A stretch of 43,876 nt of DNA from JBBRYB01 sp038238115 (lineage in GTDB: Bacteria > Actinomycetota > Actinomycetes > Propionibacteriales > Nocardioidaceae): assembly GCA_038238115.1 (NCBI GenBank), contig JBBRYB010000028.1, forward strand, positions 1 to 43,876. Reading direction: 5' to 3'. Positions within the stretch are counted from its first letter, which is position 1. The number at the start of each line of letters is the position of its first letter. The position numbers were made by a program, and so were the translations under genes. Of this stretch, positions 37,331-43,876 are shown piece after piece. The notes under the pieces were generated by a model. That model saw nothing but the letters and a program-made list of their open reading frames with translations. It searched no databases and was not told where the DNA came from.

Positions 37331-37493
37331 CGATCCTCCTCAAGGCTCGAGGTGCGCCTTCCCCAGCGGCCTACGGGCTTTGCGAAGCGATCGCGCGAAC
37401 TAGGCCTATTGTGCCTCATGAGTCACAGCAGCACCAGCATTGGCCGTCATCCGCCGGTCTGCTCGGGTCGTACACCTCGGCTACGCCCGCTTC

Positions 37494-38459
37494 CTAGGGC
37501 CAGCGCGAGGCGACGACGAGACCCGATGCCGTGGACAGCACCAGCAGGATGAGCAGGTACGGCACGTAGTCGGACGTAGCGTCGCGGCGCTCGGTGCGGT
37601 AGATCAGCTGCCCGTTCACGGCGTGATAGGCCTTCAGCAGGTCTTTCGGCGTACTGGCCACGAACGCTTGGCCACCCGAGATCTTCGCTACCTCCTCCAG
37701 CTGGCCGATCTCCACGGGCACCGAGACGATCTGTCCGCTCGACACGATCTGGCCCTGGGAGGTGCCGAGAGCAACGGTGTAGACGGGGACGTTCATCGCC
37801 TTCGCGGCACGTGCCGCGTCATCCTGGCTGCGTCCGACGGTGCGATTGCCATCGCTCAGCAAGACGATGAGCGCCGGTGACGGGCGGCCGAGCGGCACGC
37901 CACTCGACGCGCGATCCTGCTTGATCACGTCAAGGGAGGTATAGATGCCCTCTCCGGTGGCGGTGCGTTCGGCCAGCTTGAGCTCGTCGATCGCGTTGGC
38001 CACCTGAGCATGATCCGTTGTCGGCGGGACATCGACCGTGGCATTGCCGGCGAAGCTCACGAGCGCGGCCTTGAAGTTCTGTGGGAGCTGGTCGAGGAAG
38101 TCCTTTCCGGCTTGCTTGGCGGCAGTGATCCGGTCCGGGTTGACGTCCTGCGCCTGCATCGACAGCGACACATCGATGGTGAGCACCACCGTCACCTGCG
38201 TCTTCACATCGATCGGGACCCGGACGTCGCGGCTGGGTTTGGCGAAGAGCACGATGGCGGCGGCCAGAGTCAACAAGGCGAGGCCGACGGCGACATGCTG
38301 TCTCCAGTGGGGACGCCGCGGCGCGACCGTGTCCAGCAGGGCGATGTTGGTGAACCGCACAGCTCGAATGCTTTTGCGGTGCTGCAGCCACGCGTAGGCG
38401 ACCACCAGCACGGGCACCACGAACAACAACCACAGCCGGGCCGGCTCGAGAAGGTTCAT
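37494..38459 (-). CDS. VWA-domain membrane protein (BatA-like)
   Basis: 321 residues. An N-terminal BatA-type region with two helices (LWLLFVVPVLVVAYAWL and VAVGLALLTLAAAIVLF) precedes a von Willebrand A domain with the MIDAS motif TIDVSLSMQA near residue 93 and VLLSDGNRT. A last helix (LLILLVLSTASGLVV) anchors the C-terminus. It belongs with MoxR ATPases, which act as chaperones for metal or complex assembly or envelope stress. Its start overlaps the DUF58 stop (ATGA). The 163 bases between this gene and DUF3145 hold no supported gene. Confidence 0.87.
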   Translation of the reverse strand: MNLLEPARLWLLFVVPVLVVAYAWLQHRKSIRAVRFTNIALLDTVAPRRPHWRQHVAVGLALLTLAAAIVLFAKPSRDVRVPIDVKTQVTVVLTIDVSLSMQAQDVNPDRITAAKQAGKDFLDQLPQNFKAALVSFAGNATVDVPPTTDHAQVANAIDELKLAERTATGEGIYTSLDVIKQDRASSGVPLGRPSPALIVLLSDGNRTVGRSQDDAARAAKAMNVPVYTVALGTSQGQIVSSGQIVSVPVEIGQLEEVAKISGGQAFVASTPKDLLKAYHAVNGQLIYRTERRDATSDYVPYLLILLVLSTASGLVVASRWP

Positions 38460-39445
38460 CGCGGTACGCCGGATGGCGGCCGATGCAGCCGGGACGCCAT
38501 CCGGCGGTGTCTCAGGGCGAAGCGCGCCGTGTCGGCCACCCAGTCCCTGTCGGTACGCAGCACGAGGTGCCCGATTCCCGCGCGGCGCAGTGCTTTGGCG
38601 GTCCGCTCCCGCTGGAGCCGCGCCGCTGCGGCATAGCGCTGTCGCACCTTTCGGCTGCCGGTATTGAGCTCGCGGATCTCACCGCTTTCGGGATCCTGCA
38701 CCATGATGGTGCCGACGTCAGGGATGTCGAGCTCACGAGGGTCGATGATCTCGACCGCGATCACCTGGTGGCGAGCGGCCATCTCACGCATGGGTCGCTC
38801 CCAGCTGGGCGACGTCGTATCGTCGGTTGAGCCATCGGCCACGTCGAGGAAGTCCGAGACGACAACACGCAACCCGCGCTTTCGCTGCGCTCGCGATACG
38901 GCGGTCACCGCCTCGGCGAGCGACTGGGTGGTCCCGGCCTCGGCCGCATCTCGGTCGCGGATCAGCGAGCGCAGCAGGCCGAAGAGCGCCAATCGACCAG
39001 CGCGCGCCGGCCAGCGCCTCAACGTCCCGCGTCGCAGCACGTAGCCACCGAACCGATCCCCCACGCGAAACGTCAACATGCCCATCGTGGCCACGGCGGC
39101 GATGGCCAGGTCGCGCTTCTCCATGGCGGCGGTTCCGAAGTGCATGCTTGGGGAGAGGTCGATCAGGGCCCACGTCTCCAGCTCGCGGTCGGCGACCACG
39201 TCTCGCACGTGTGGGGTGGCGGTGCGCGCCGTTACGGACCAGTCGATGCGACGTACGTCGTCCTCACCGGGAACGTAGGTGCGGGCCTCGGCGAGCTCGG
39301 TGCCAGGGCCTGGGAGCAGACCGAGATGCTCGCCGTGGAGGAAGCCTTCGAGCCGCCTGACGATCTGAAACTCCAAGCGGCGCAGCGCCCGTTCGGGGGC
39401 CAGTTGTGAGACCGGGACCCGGTCGGCGCGGAAGACGTCGTCCAC
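38456..39445 (-). CDS. DUF58 domain protein
   Basis: 329 residues. GLLPGPGTELAEARTYVPGE and DDVRRIDWSVTARTATPHV are the DUF58 core, followed by a VWA-like fold (ETWALIDLSPSMHFGT, LRVVVSDFLDV). The GTG start lies one base from the MoxR stop. It is the middle gene of the MoxR-DUF58-VWA operon; proteins of this kind are likely adaptors for the ATPase. No transmembrane helix is evident. Confidence 0.87.
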   Translation of the reverse strand: MDDVFRADRVPVSQLAPERALRRLEFQIVRRLEGFLHGEHLGLLPGPGTELAEARTYVPGEDDVRRIDWSVTARTATPHVRDVVADRELETWALIDLSPSMHFGTAAMEKRDLAIAAVATMGMLTFRVGDRFGGYVLRRGTLRRWPARAGRLALFGLLRSLIRDRDAAEAGTTQSLAEAVTAVSRAQRKRGLRVVVSDFLDVADGSTDDTTSPSWERPMREMAARHQVIAVEIIDPRELDIPDVGTIMVQDPESGEIRELNTGSRKVRQRYAAAARLQRERTAKALRRAGIGHLVLRTDRDWVADTARFALRHRRMASRLHRPPSGVPR

Positions 39446-39446
39446 G

Positions 39447-40481
39447 TCAGCGAAATTCCGGCTGGCCCGCGCCGTTCCACACCGGCCGCGGAGGTGGGAT
39501 GGCGGCCACGATCCGTTCGACGACGGCGCGCGGGTCGACGCCGTCAGCGACCGCGTCGAAGGTGAGCACGAGCCGGTGCGCGATCACGTCCGCGGCGACC
39601 ATGGCGATGTCCTGCGGCCGGGCATAGGTACGTCCGTGCACGAGCGCCACCGCCCGCGCAGCCGCCGCCAGACCCAGCGTCGCACGCGGGCTGGCTCCCA
39701 CCTCGATCACTGCGGTGAGGTCGTGCAGATGGAACTCGGCCGGTGCACGCGTCGCCAGCACGATGCGAACGATGTACTCCGCCACCAGGTTGTGCAGGAA
39801 GACGTGATCGGCCGCGTCCTGCAGTCCGCAGATCGTGACGGGGTCGAGCACCCGCTGCGCCCGCGGCGGACTGACGCTCATGCGTCGCAGAATCTCGAAC
39901 TCCTCGCGGCCGCGTGGATGCGGCACGACGACCTTGAGCAGGAACCGGTCGCGTTGCGCCTCGGGCAGCGGATAGACGCCTTCGGACTCGAGTGGGTTCT
40001 GCGTGGCGATGACGATGAAGGGGTCCGGCAAAGTGAACGTCTGGCCGCCGATGGACACCTGGTGCTCGGCCATCAGCTCGAGCATCGCTGACTGGACCTT
40101 CGCAGGCGCCCGGTTGATCTCATCGGCGATGATGAAGTTGACGAAGACCGGCCCGAGCTCGACGTCGAAGCTCTCCTTGCTGGCCCGGTAGATGCGGGTG
40201 CCGACGATGTCGGACGGGACCAGGTCCGGGGTGAACTGGATGCGGGTACAGGCCCCACCTACCACGTCCGCGAACGTACGCACCGCCAGCGTCTTGGCGA
40301 CACCAGGAAAGCCTTCGAGCAGGCAGTGGCCGCGGGCCAGCAACGTGACCATGAGCTGCTCGACCATGTGCTCTTGGCCGACGATGACGCCCTTGACCTC
40401 CCGCATCGCATGCTGGGTCAGCTCGGCGAACTGGGCGGCCTGGGCGTCTGGACCGGGGGCGCTCGCCTCGCTGGTCGTCAT
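39447..40481 (-). CDS. MoxR-family AAA+ ATPase
   Basis: 344 residues from ATG 40481, with GGGGAG upstream; the longer frame runs into the divergent promoter. AAA_3 motifs: Walker A GFPGVAKTLAVR, Walker B IIADEINRAP, sensor-1 IVIATQNPLESEG and the PLPEAQRDRFLL arginine-finger region. The C-terminal lid follows. It forms hexamers that remodel partner proteins, here probably the DUF58 and VWA proteins downstream in the same operon. Confidence 0.92.
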   Translation of the reverse strand: MTTSEASAPGPDAQAAQFAELTQHAMREVKGVIVGQEHMVEQLMVTLLARGHCLLEGFPGVAKTLAVRTFADVVGGACTRIQFTPDLVPSDIVGTRIYRASKESFDVELGPVFVNFIIADEINRAPAKVQSAMLELMAEHQVSIGGQTFTLPDPFIVIATQNPLESEGVYPLPEAQRDRFLLKVVVPHPRGREEFEILRRMSVSPPRAQRVLDPVTICGLQDAADHVFLHNLVAEYIVRIVLATRAPAEFHLHDLTAVIEVGASPRATLGLAAAARAVALVHGRTYARPQDIAMVAADVIAHRLVLTFDAVADGVDPRAVVERIVAAIPPPRPVWNGAGQPEFR

Positions 40482-40520
40482 CGCGCTCCCCACTGCAGGC
40501 TCGAGTCGTCGTACGCTCGT

Positions 40521-40535
40521 AAGTCTTACAGACTT
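40521..40535. promoter_or_regulatory. Perfect palindrome in the MoxR divergent promoter
   Basis: AAGTCT-TAC-AGACTT, 6-bp arms around three bases, sits midway between the MoxR start (40481) and the membrane-protein start (40591). It is a good candidate operator for both genes. The regulator is unknown. Confidence 0.45.
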
Positions 40536-40590
40536 GCCCAAGTCCTCGGTCCTCGAGTGCGGGCACCGACGAGGAGACCGGCTCAGGGCG

Positions 40591-41349
40591 ATGACGGACG
40601 ACCAGTACGCTGCGCCGCCCACCCCGTTGGAGCCGGGTGACCCGCCCCTTCTCGGGGCCGCCAGGCTCACCGGCCGGCTCGACGCGTCCGACTCCGGGAC
40701 CGTCTATGCGGCAGAGCTCGACGGGGAGCTCGTGGCCGTGGTGCTGCTCAGCGCAGGCGCCGAGACCGACTCCTATGGGCGGGCCCGGTTCGAGCAGGCC
40801 GTGCGCGAGGCGTCGGACGTGGCCGGTTCAGCGGTCATCGGCTACGACGACGACGCCGAGCTGGCTCCGTGGGCCGTGGTGCGCTCGGACTCCGAGGGGG
40901 CAGGCATGCGTGCCGCGATGGCGCTGCTCGCGCCCGTCACCCTGGCCGACGTCGCGCCGGTCGGGGCCGTCAGCGGACCTGGCTTCCGGCCGCACTGGCT
41001 CGACCGAGGGGGTCACGGCCGTTGGCGGGTCTGGCCGCTGCCGTGGCCGCACACTCTCGGCGCAGCCGGTCGGTGGACGTTCCTCGCGGCGTTCGCCCTG
41101 GTGTTGGCGATCGCGTCGATCGCCTTATGGATCTCGATCCAGGTCTTCCACAGCCAGCCCCCGGCACCCCGGCCGGGGCCAGGGCCAGTCCCCGGGCCGA
41201 TCACCAGGCCGACGCCTTCACTGTCGACGCCCAGCCCGACGACATCACAGGCGCCGACACGCGACACGTCACCACCCCCACAGCCCACCGGCCCAGGCGG
41301 TCCGAGCTCAGGCCTGCCGACCGCCACGTCGGTCCCGCCGATCGTCTAA
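40591..41349 (+). CDS. Single-pass membrane protein with Pro-rich tail
   Basis: 252 residues from ATG 40591. The first 125 residues are soluble and resemble the N-lobe of a protein kinase only faintly (LLGAARLTGRLDASDSGTVY followed by AVVLLS); no kinase catalytic motifs are present. One transmembrane helix follows (WTFLAAFALVLAIASIALW, about 164-182). The rest is a Pro/Ser/Thr-rich tail, probably outside the cell. It is divergent from the MoxR operon and may work with it. I do not recognise a named family. Confidence 0.7.
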   Translation: MTDDQYAAPPTPLEPGDPPLLGAARLTGRLDASDSGTVYAAELDGELVAVVLLSAGAETDSYGRARFEQAVREASDVAGSAVIGYDDDAELAPWAVVRSDSEGAGMRAAMALLAPVTLADVAPVGAVSGPGFRPHWLDRGGHGRWRVWPLPWPHTLGAAGRWTFLAAFALVLAIASIALWISIQVFHSQPPAPRPGPGPVPGPITRPTPSLSTPSPTTSQAPTRDTSPPPQPTGPGGPSSGLPTATSVPPIV

Positions 41350-41364
41350 CGTAGGGAGACGTCC

Positions 41365-41378
41365 ATACACAACTGTAT
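41365..41378. promoter_or_regulatory. AT-rich inverted repeat before the ATPase gene
   Basis: ATACA-CAAC-TGTAT is a perfect inverted repeat in a conspicuously AT-rich 50-base patch. A related CCATACAACTT follows at about 41388-41398. It lies 36-49 bases upstream of the ATPase ATG, overlapping where its promoter should be, so it is likely an operator. Confidence 0.5.
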
Positions 41379-41413
41379 TGCAACTTCCATACAACTTGTC
41401 GTACACTCCTCCC

Positions 41414-42598
41414 ATGCCCCGCGCCTTCGTGTTCGAGACGCCCATCACGACCGATGCGCTGATCGACCGGCGTGACGAACTCCATCGGCTGCACCTGGCC
41501 GCCGCCGATGGAGCGCACGTGCGCCTCGCCGGCCCGCGTCGATACGGCAAGACCTCGCTCCTGCTTGCCCACGCGGCAAGCCTTACCGCGACGGGCTGGC
41601 ACACGGTGCACGTGGACTTCTATGGCGTCACGTCCCTCGCGGAGGTGTGCGCCAGGATCGCGACGGCATACGGGCGCCTCGACAACCATCGCATCCGGGC
41701 CCAGCTGGACTCGCTGAGCTCTCGGCTCGGGCTCTCACTTACGACATCCGGCGTCGGCGTGACGCTCGGTCCGCGCCTGTCCCAGCAGCCCTCGCACGAC
41801 GCCACACTCACCGCCGCGGCCGAGCTTCTGGACCTGCCGCTGCGGCTCTACGAACGTGACCGGCAGCCGACGCTCGTCGTCTTCGACGAGTTCCAGGACC
41901 TGCTCAGCGCCGGCGCCACGCTCGACGGCCTGCTCCGCTCACACGTCCAGTACCACGGTGACGCGGCCACCTATATCTACGCCGGGTCCCAGCCGTCACT
42001 CATGCGTCGCCTGTTCACCGACCGTGAACGGCCCCTTTACGGGCAGGCCGAACCGTTGGAACTGGCACCGCTCCCGATCGACGAAGTGCTCGAGGAGCTT
42101 GCCGAGCGTTTCCTCGCGCTCGGAGAGGACCCGGGTGAGGCGCTGGCGCCACTCGTCCTGGCCGCTGCCGGGCATCCTCAGCGCACCATGCTGATGGCGC
42201 ATCTCTTGCACCGGGAGCTGTCCATGCGCGCGAGCGGGTCCAGCACGCTCGGCCCATCGGCATACCAGGTGGACGGGGTGGCCCTTGCCGACGCGATCTT
42301 CGGTATCGCGCTGAGCCAGACCAGTGAGGCACACCAGGCCATCTGGGACAGTCTCAGCTCGGGTAAGAAGGCGGTCCTGGCCTCTCTCGCCGACGGGATC
42401 CGGCCGACGGGATCACGCGCCACCGAGCGCTCGGCGCTGACCCGAGCCAGCCTTCAGTCGGCCCTGCGGGAGCTGGGGAAGGAGGGCCAGCACGTGAGCC
42501 GCTTCCCCACCGGGGCGGCAGCGGCCGGCGACTGGAGATTCATCGACCCCCTCTTCGCCCGCTGGGTCTCTCTGCGCGGCCACGTCCCACCCCGCTGA
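41414..42598 (+). CDS. Orphan AAA ATPase (archaeal-ATPase/ORC-like fold)
   Basis: 394 residues from ATG 41414. Residues 1-30 carry the typical FVFETPITTDALIDRRDELH lead. Walker A is GPRRYGKTSLLL at about 39-50, Walker B LVVFDEFQDLLS, and sensor-1 YIYAGSQPSLM. An alpha-helical lid and a C-terminal winged-helix-like region (SALTRASLQSALRELGKEG) follow. Relatives are ATPases of unknown function that often pair with toxins, nucleases or DNA. It stands alone behind an AT-rich inverted-repeat promoter. The open frame extends far upstream but only in the shadow of the preceding gene. Confidence 0.8.
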   Translation: MPRAFVFETPITTDALIDRRDELHRLHLAAADGAHVRLAGPRRYGKTSLLLAHAASLTATGWHTVHVDFYGVTSLAEVCARIATAYGRLDNHRIRAQLDSLSSRLGLSLTTSGVGVTLGPRLSQQPSHDATLTAAAELLDLPLRLYERDRQPTLVVFDEFQDLLSAGATLDGLLRSHVQYHGDAATYIYAGSQPSLMRRLFTDRERPLYGQAEPLELAPLPIDEVLEELAERFLALGEDPGEALAPLVLAAAGHPQRTMLMAHLLHRELSMRASGSSTLGPSAYQVDGVALADAIFGIALSQTSEAHQAIWDSLSSGKKAVLASLADGIRPTGSRATERSALTRASLQSALRELGKEGQHVSRFPTGAAAAGDWRFIDPLFARWVSLRGHVPPR

Positions 42599-42608
42599 CC
42601 CCCACCGC

Positions 42609-42646
42609 CGACACGCCACCAAGGGCCCGGTTCTACCGGCGTGTCG
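42609..42646. terminator. Stem-loop between convergent ATPase and GNAT genes
   Basis: CGACACGCC (42609-42617) and GGCGTGTCG (42638-42646) form 9-bp arms with a 20-base loop. It lies right after the ATPase stop and overlaps the end of the GNAT gene, so it may serve both. There is no T-tract. Confidence 0.5.
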
Positions 42647-43442
42647 CAGGCTGTGGCCGCCGTTCGGCTTGCAGTTGGGTCTCGGACTCGACGAACCCGA
42701 CGGAGCGGTAGATCCGGATTGCCGGGTAGTCGGGGTCAGCAACCATCACCAACGTATGGGCGCCCAGCTCGGAAAAACCGAAGGTGCTGACAAAGTGCAC
42801 CAGCGTGCCGGCGAGCCCGCGACCTCGCGCCGCCGGATGTGTCTCGACCGACTGGAACCGCGCGAGACCGGTGTGCGTCGTGAACAGCCCCATGGACGAC
42901 AGCAACTCAGCGTCGACGAACGCGCCGAACCAGGCCCCGTGGCCCGCGTCCGTCAGCGCCCGCATGGTGGCGGCCTTGGCCGCCGAGAACTTCCGGTAAG
43001 GTCCGGCGTCGAGGTCGTCGTCCTTGCAGGCGACCCTGAGATCCACCTGTCGGGCCCAGTCCTCGTCGCTGACGAGACGCCGGTAGTCGGCGGCGAGGTT
43101 GGGACGAGCCGGTGGGTGCACGGCGCGGGCCGTCATGACCGCGGACTCCTCCACGTTGAGTCCCAACGCGTCGAACCCGGCAAGGTCCGACACCGACCCG
43201 TTGACGCCGTCGAATCCCAACGCCATGTGCTCCGCGTTCGGGAACTCCCGCGCGAAGACTTGCTGCCAGTGGATGGCGTCGGGCGCGGGCGGCGCTGCCT
43301 CGAGCAGCAGGAAGTTGCCCCACCAAAACGACGGGTTGTGGAGGGTCCGGACGACGAGATGGTCACCGCGATCCTCCACCTGACTGCCGCCGAGCCGGAG
43401 CAGAGCCAGGTCGGTCTGGTAGCCAAGCGACGTCACTTCCAC
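42633..43442 (-). CDS. GNAT-family N-acetyltransferase
   Basis: 269 residues from GTG 43442. A TTG at 43472 or a GTG at 43436 are alternatives, and none has a decisive ribosome-binding site. The C-terminal half is a GNAT fold with the acetyl-CoA loop THPAARGRGLAGTLVHFVST, and the last motif LVMVADPDYPAIRIYRSVGF is typical. The N-terminal half is less conserved and may be a degenerate second GNAT domain. It transfers acetyl from acetyl-CoA to an amine; the substrate is unknown. Confidence 0.8.
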   Translation of the reverse strand: MEVTSLGYQTDLALLRLGGSQVEDRGDHLVVRTLHNPSFWWGNFLLLEAAPPAPDAIHWQQVFAREFPNAEHMALGFDGVNGSVSDLAGFDALGLNVEESAVMTARAVHPPARPNLAADYRRLVSDEDWARQVDLRVACKDDDLDAGPYRKFSAAKAATMRALTDAGHGAWFGAFVDAELLSSMGLFTTHTGLARFQSVETHPAARGRGLAGTLVHFVSTFGFSELGAHTLVMVADPDYPAIRIYRSVGFVESETQLQAERRPQPATRR

Positions 43443-43563
43443 GGCACGACTGTAAGGCGGTCCCGGCAGCAAGTCGCCAGCATTTTGTGGTTGTCGACTG
43501 GGTCATACGGAACCGGCGTGCGAGGATCATATGCCGCATGGCATGATCGCCGGCCAATGCGAC

Positions 43564-43637
43564 GGGGCGGTAGCTCAGCTGGTTAGAGCAGAGGACTCAT
43601 AATCCTTGGGTCGCGGGTTCGAGTCCCGCCCGCCCTA
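43564..43637 (+). tRNA. tRNA-Met (CAU, elongator)
   Basis: A complete 74-base cloverleaf: acceptor GGGGCGG with CCGCCCT (a G-U first pair), D-arm AGCTCAGCTGGTTAGAGC, anticodon loop CTCATAA, T-arm GCGGGTTCGAGTCCCGC, discriminator A. CCA is not encoded. The loop and stems fit elongator Met. A lysidine-modified Ile2 tRNA cannot be fully excluded. Confidence 0.92.
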
Positions 43638-43743
43638 CAGGGTAAAACCGCAGGTCAATGGGCATGTGGACCCCCAAAGACGAGCGGAAGCATGTCCGCC
43701 TCTGGGCCGCAGTCCGCAAATGGTCCGCACGCGCCCTGTAAGA

Positions 43744-43842
43744 GCTCGGTTGATGGGTCCCGCGTTGGCCTCGGGAGATGTGTCTCGTTGTCCGGCCCGG
43801 CTTCGGTTGATGGGCGACGGTGGCCTCGGTTGATGTGTCTCA
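43744..43842. repeat. IS481-like end repeats after tRNA-Met
   Basis: Four imperfect copies of a GGCCTCGGTTGATGTGTCTC-like unit start near 43744, 43767, 43799 and 43822, all in the same orientation. The sequence resembles terminal repeats of IS481-family elements. No transposase is in the window. 43638-43743 holds no gene that I can support. Confidence 0.5.
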
Positions 43843-43876
43843 CTGATCCCATTGCGGGTTTGCCTGCTTGTGTCTT

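Noticed and set aside
40637..41413. Upstream extension of the orphan ATPase frame over the membrane-protein gene
   Set aside because: The extension has no protein-like character and lies in the +1 frame of a real gene; the ATPase homology starts at 41414 behind a clear promoter-like patch.

Overview
High-GC DNA with dense actinobacterial codon use. The core genes fit an actinomycete: an FAS-II block (PucR-type regulator, fabD, fabH, acpP, fabF, accD), a homodimeric-type pyruvate dehydrogenase E1 (aceE), AhpE, DUF3052 and DUF3145. The gene order (tRNA-Val, AhpE, DUF3052, aceE, HAD, PHP, fas regulator, FAS-II) and a FabD with an added C-terminal domain make me favour a Nocardioidaceae-like lineage. 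That placement is inference.

Layout. (1) 1-9.6 kb is an insertion-sequence graveyard with fragments of IS1380, IS6, IS3, IS110 and a tyrosine recombinase. It holds two intact genes: a large class III cyclase/ATPase/TPR protein framed by two inverted IS6 remnants, and an MFS transporter. (2) 9.6-16.2 kb is a decaying island: a PIG-L deacetylase/cNMP-binding fusion with one frameshift, a cysteine-synthase-like pseudogene, a frameshifted cNMP-binding protein, an intact DUF2652 cyclase-like protein, an intact sulfide:quinone-reductase-like flavoprotein, and IS6 and ISL3 remnants. (3) 16.2-23.4 kb is a compact, intact cluster: subtilisin-like protease and GAF protein leftward; a Crp-family regulator, TldD and TldE rightward; then, convergent, a 74-residue peptide with 20-residue repeats and an MFS exporter carrying a cNMP-binding domain. 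(4) 24-43.6 kb is core genome: tRNA-Val, AhpE, DUF3052, aceE, HAD hydrolase, PHP protein, FAS-II operon, DUF3145, a MoxR-DUF58-VWA operon, a proline-rich membrane protein, an orphan AAA ATPase, a GNAT protein and tRNA-Met followed by IS481-like repeats.

The most interesting part is region 3. TldD/TldE are known to process peptide natural products (microcin B17 maturation). Here they sit beside a cytosolic subtilisin, a short repetitive acidic peptide with a strong ribosome-binding site, and an exporter. Three proteins in and around the cluster carry sensory or cyclic-nucleotide folds. I propose a cyclic-nucleotide-regulated peptide maturation and export system with the repeat peptide as substrate. 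The genes and repeats are seen in the sequence; the joint function is inference.
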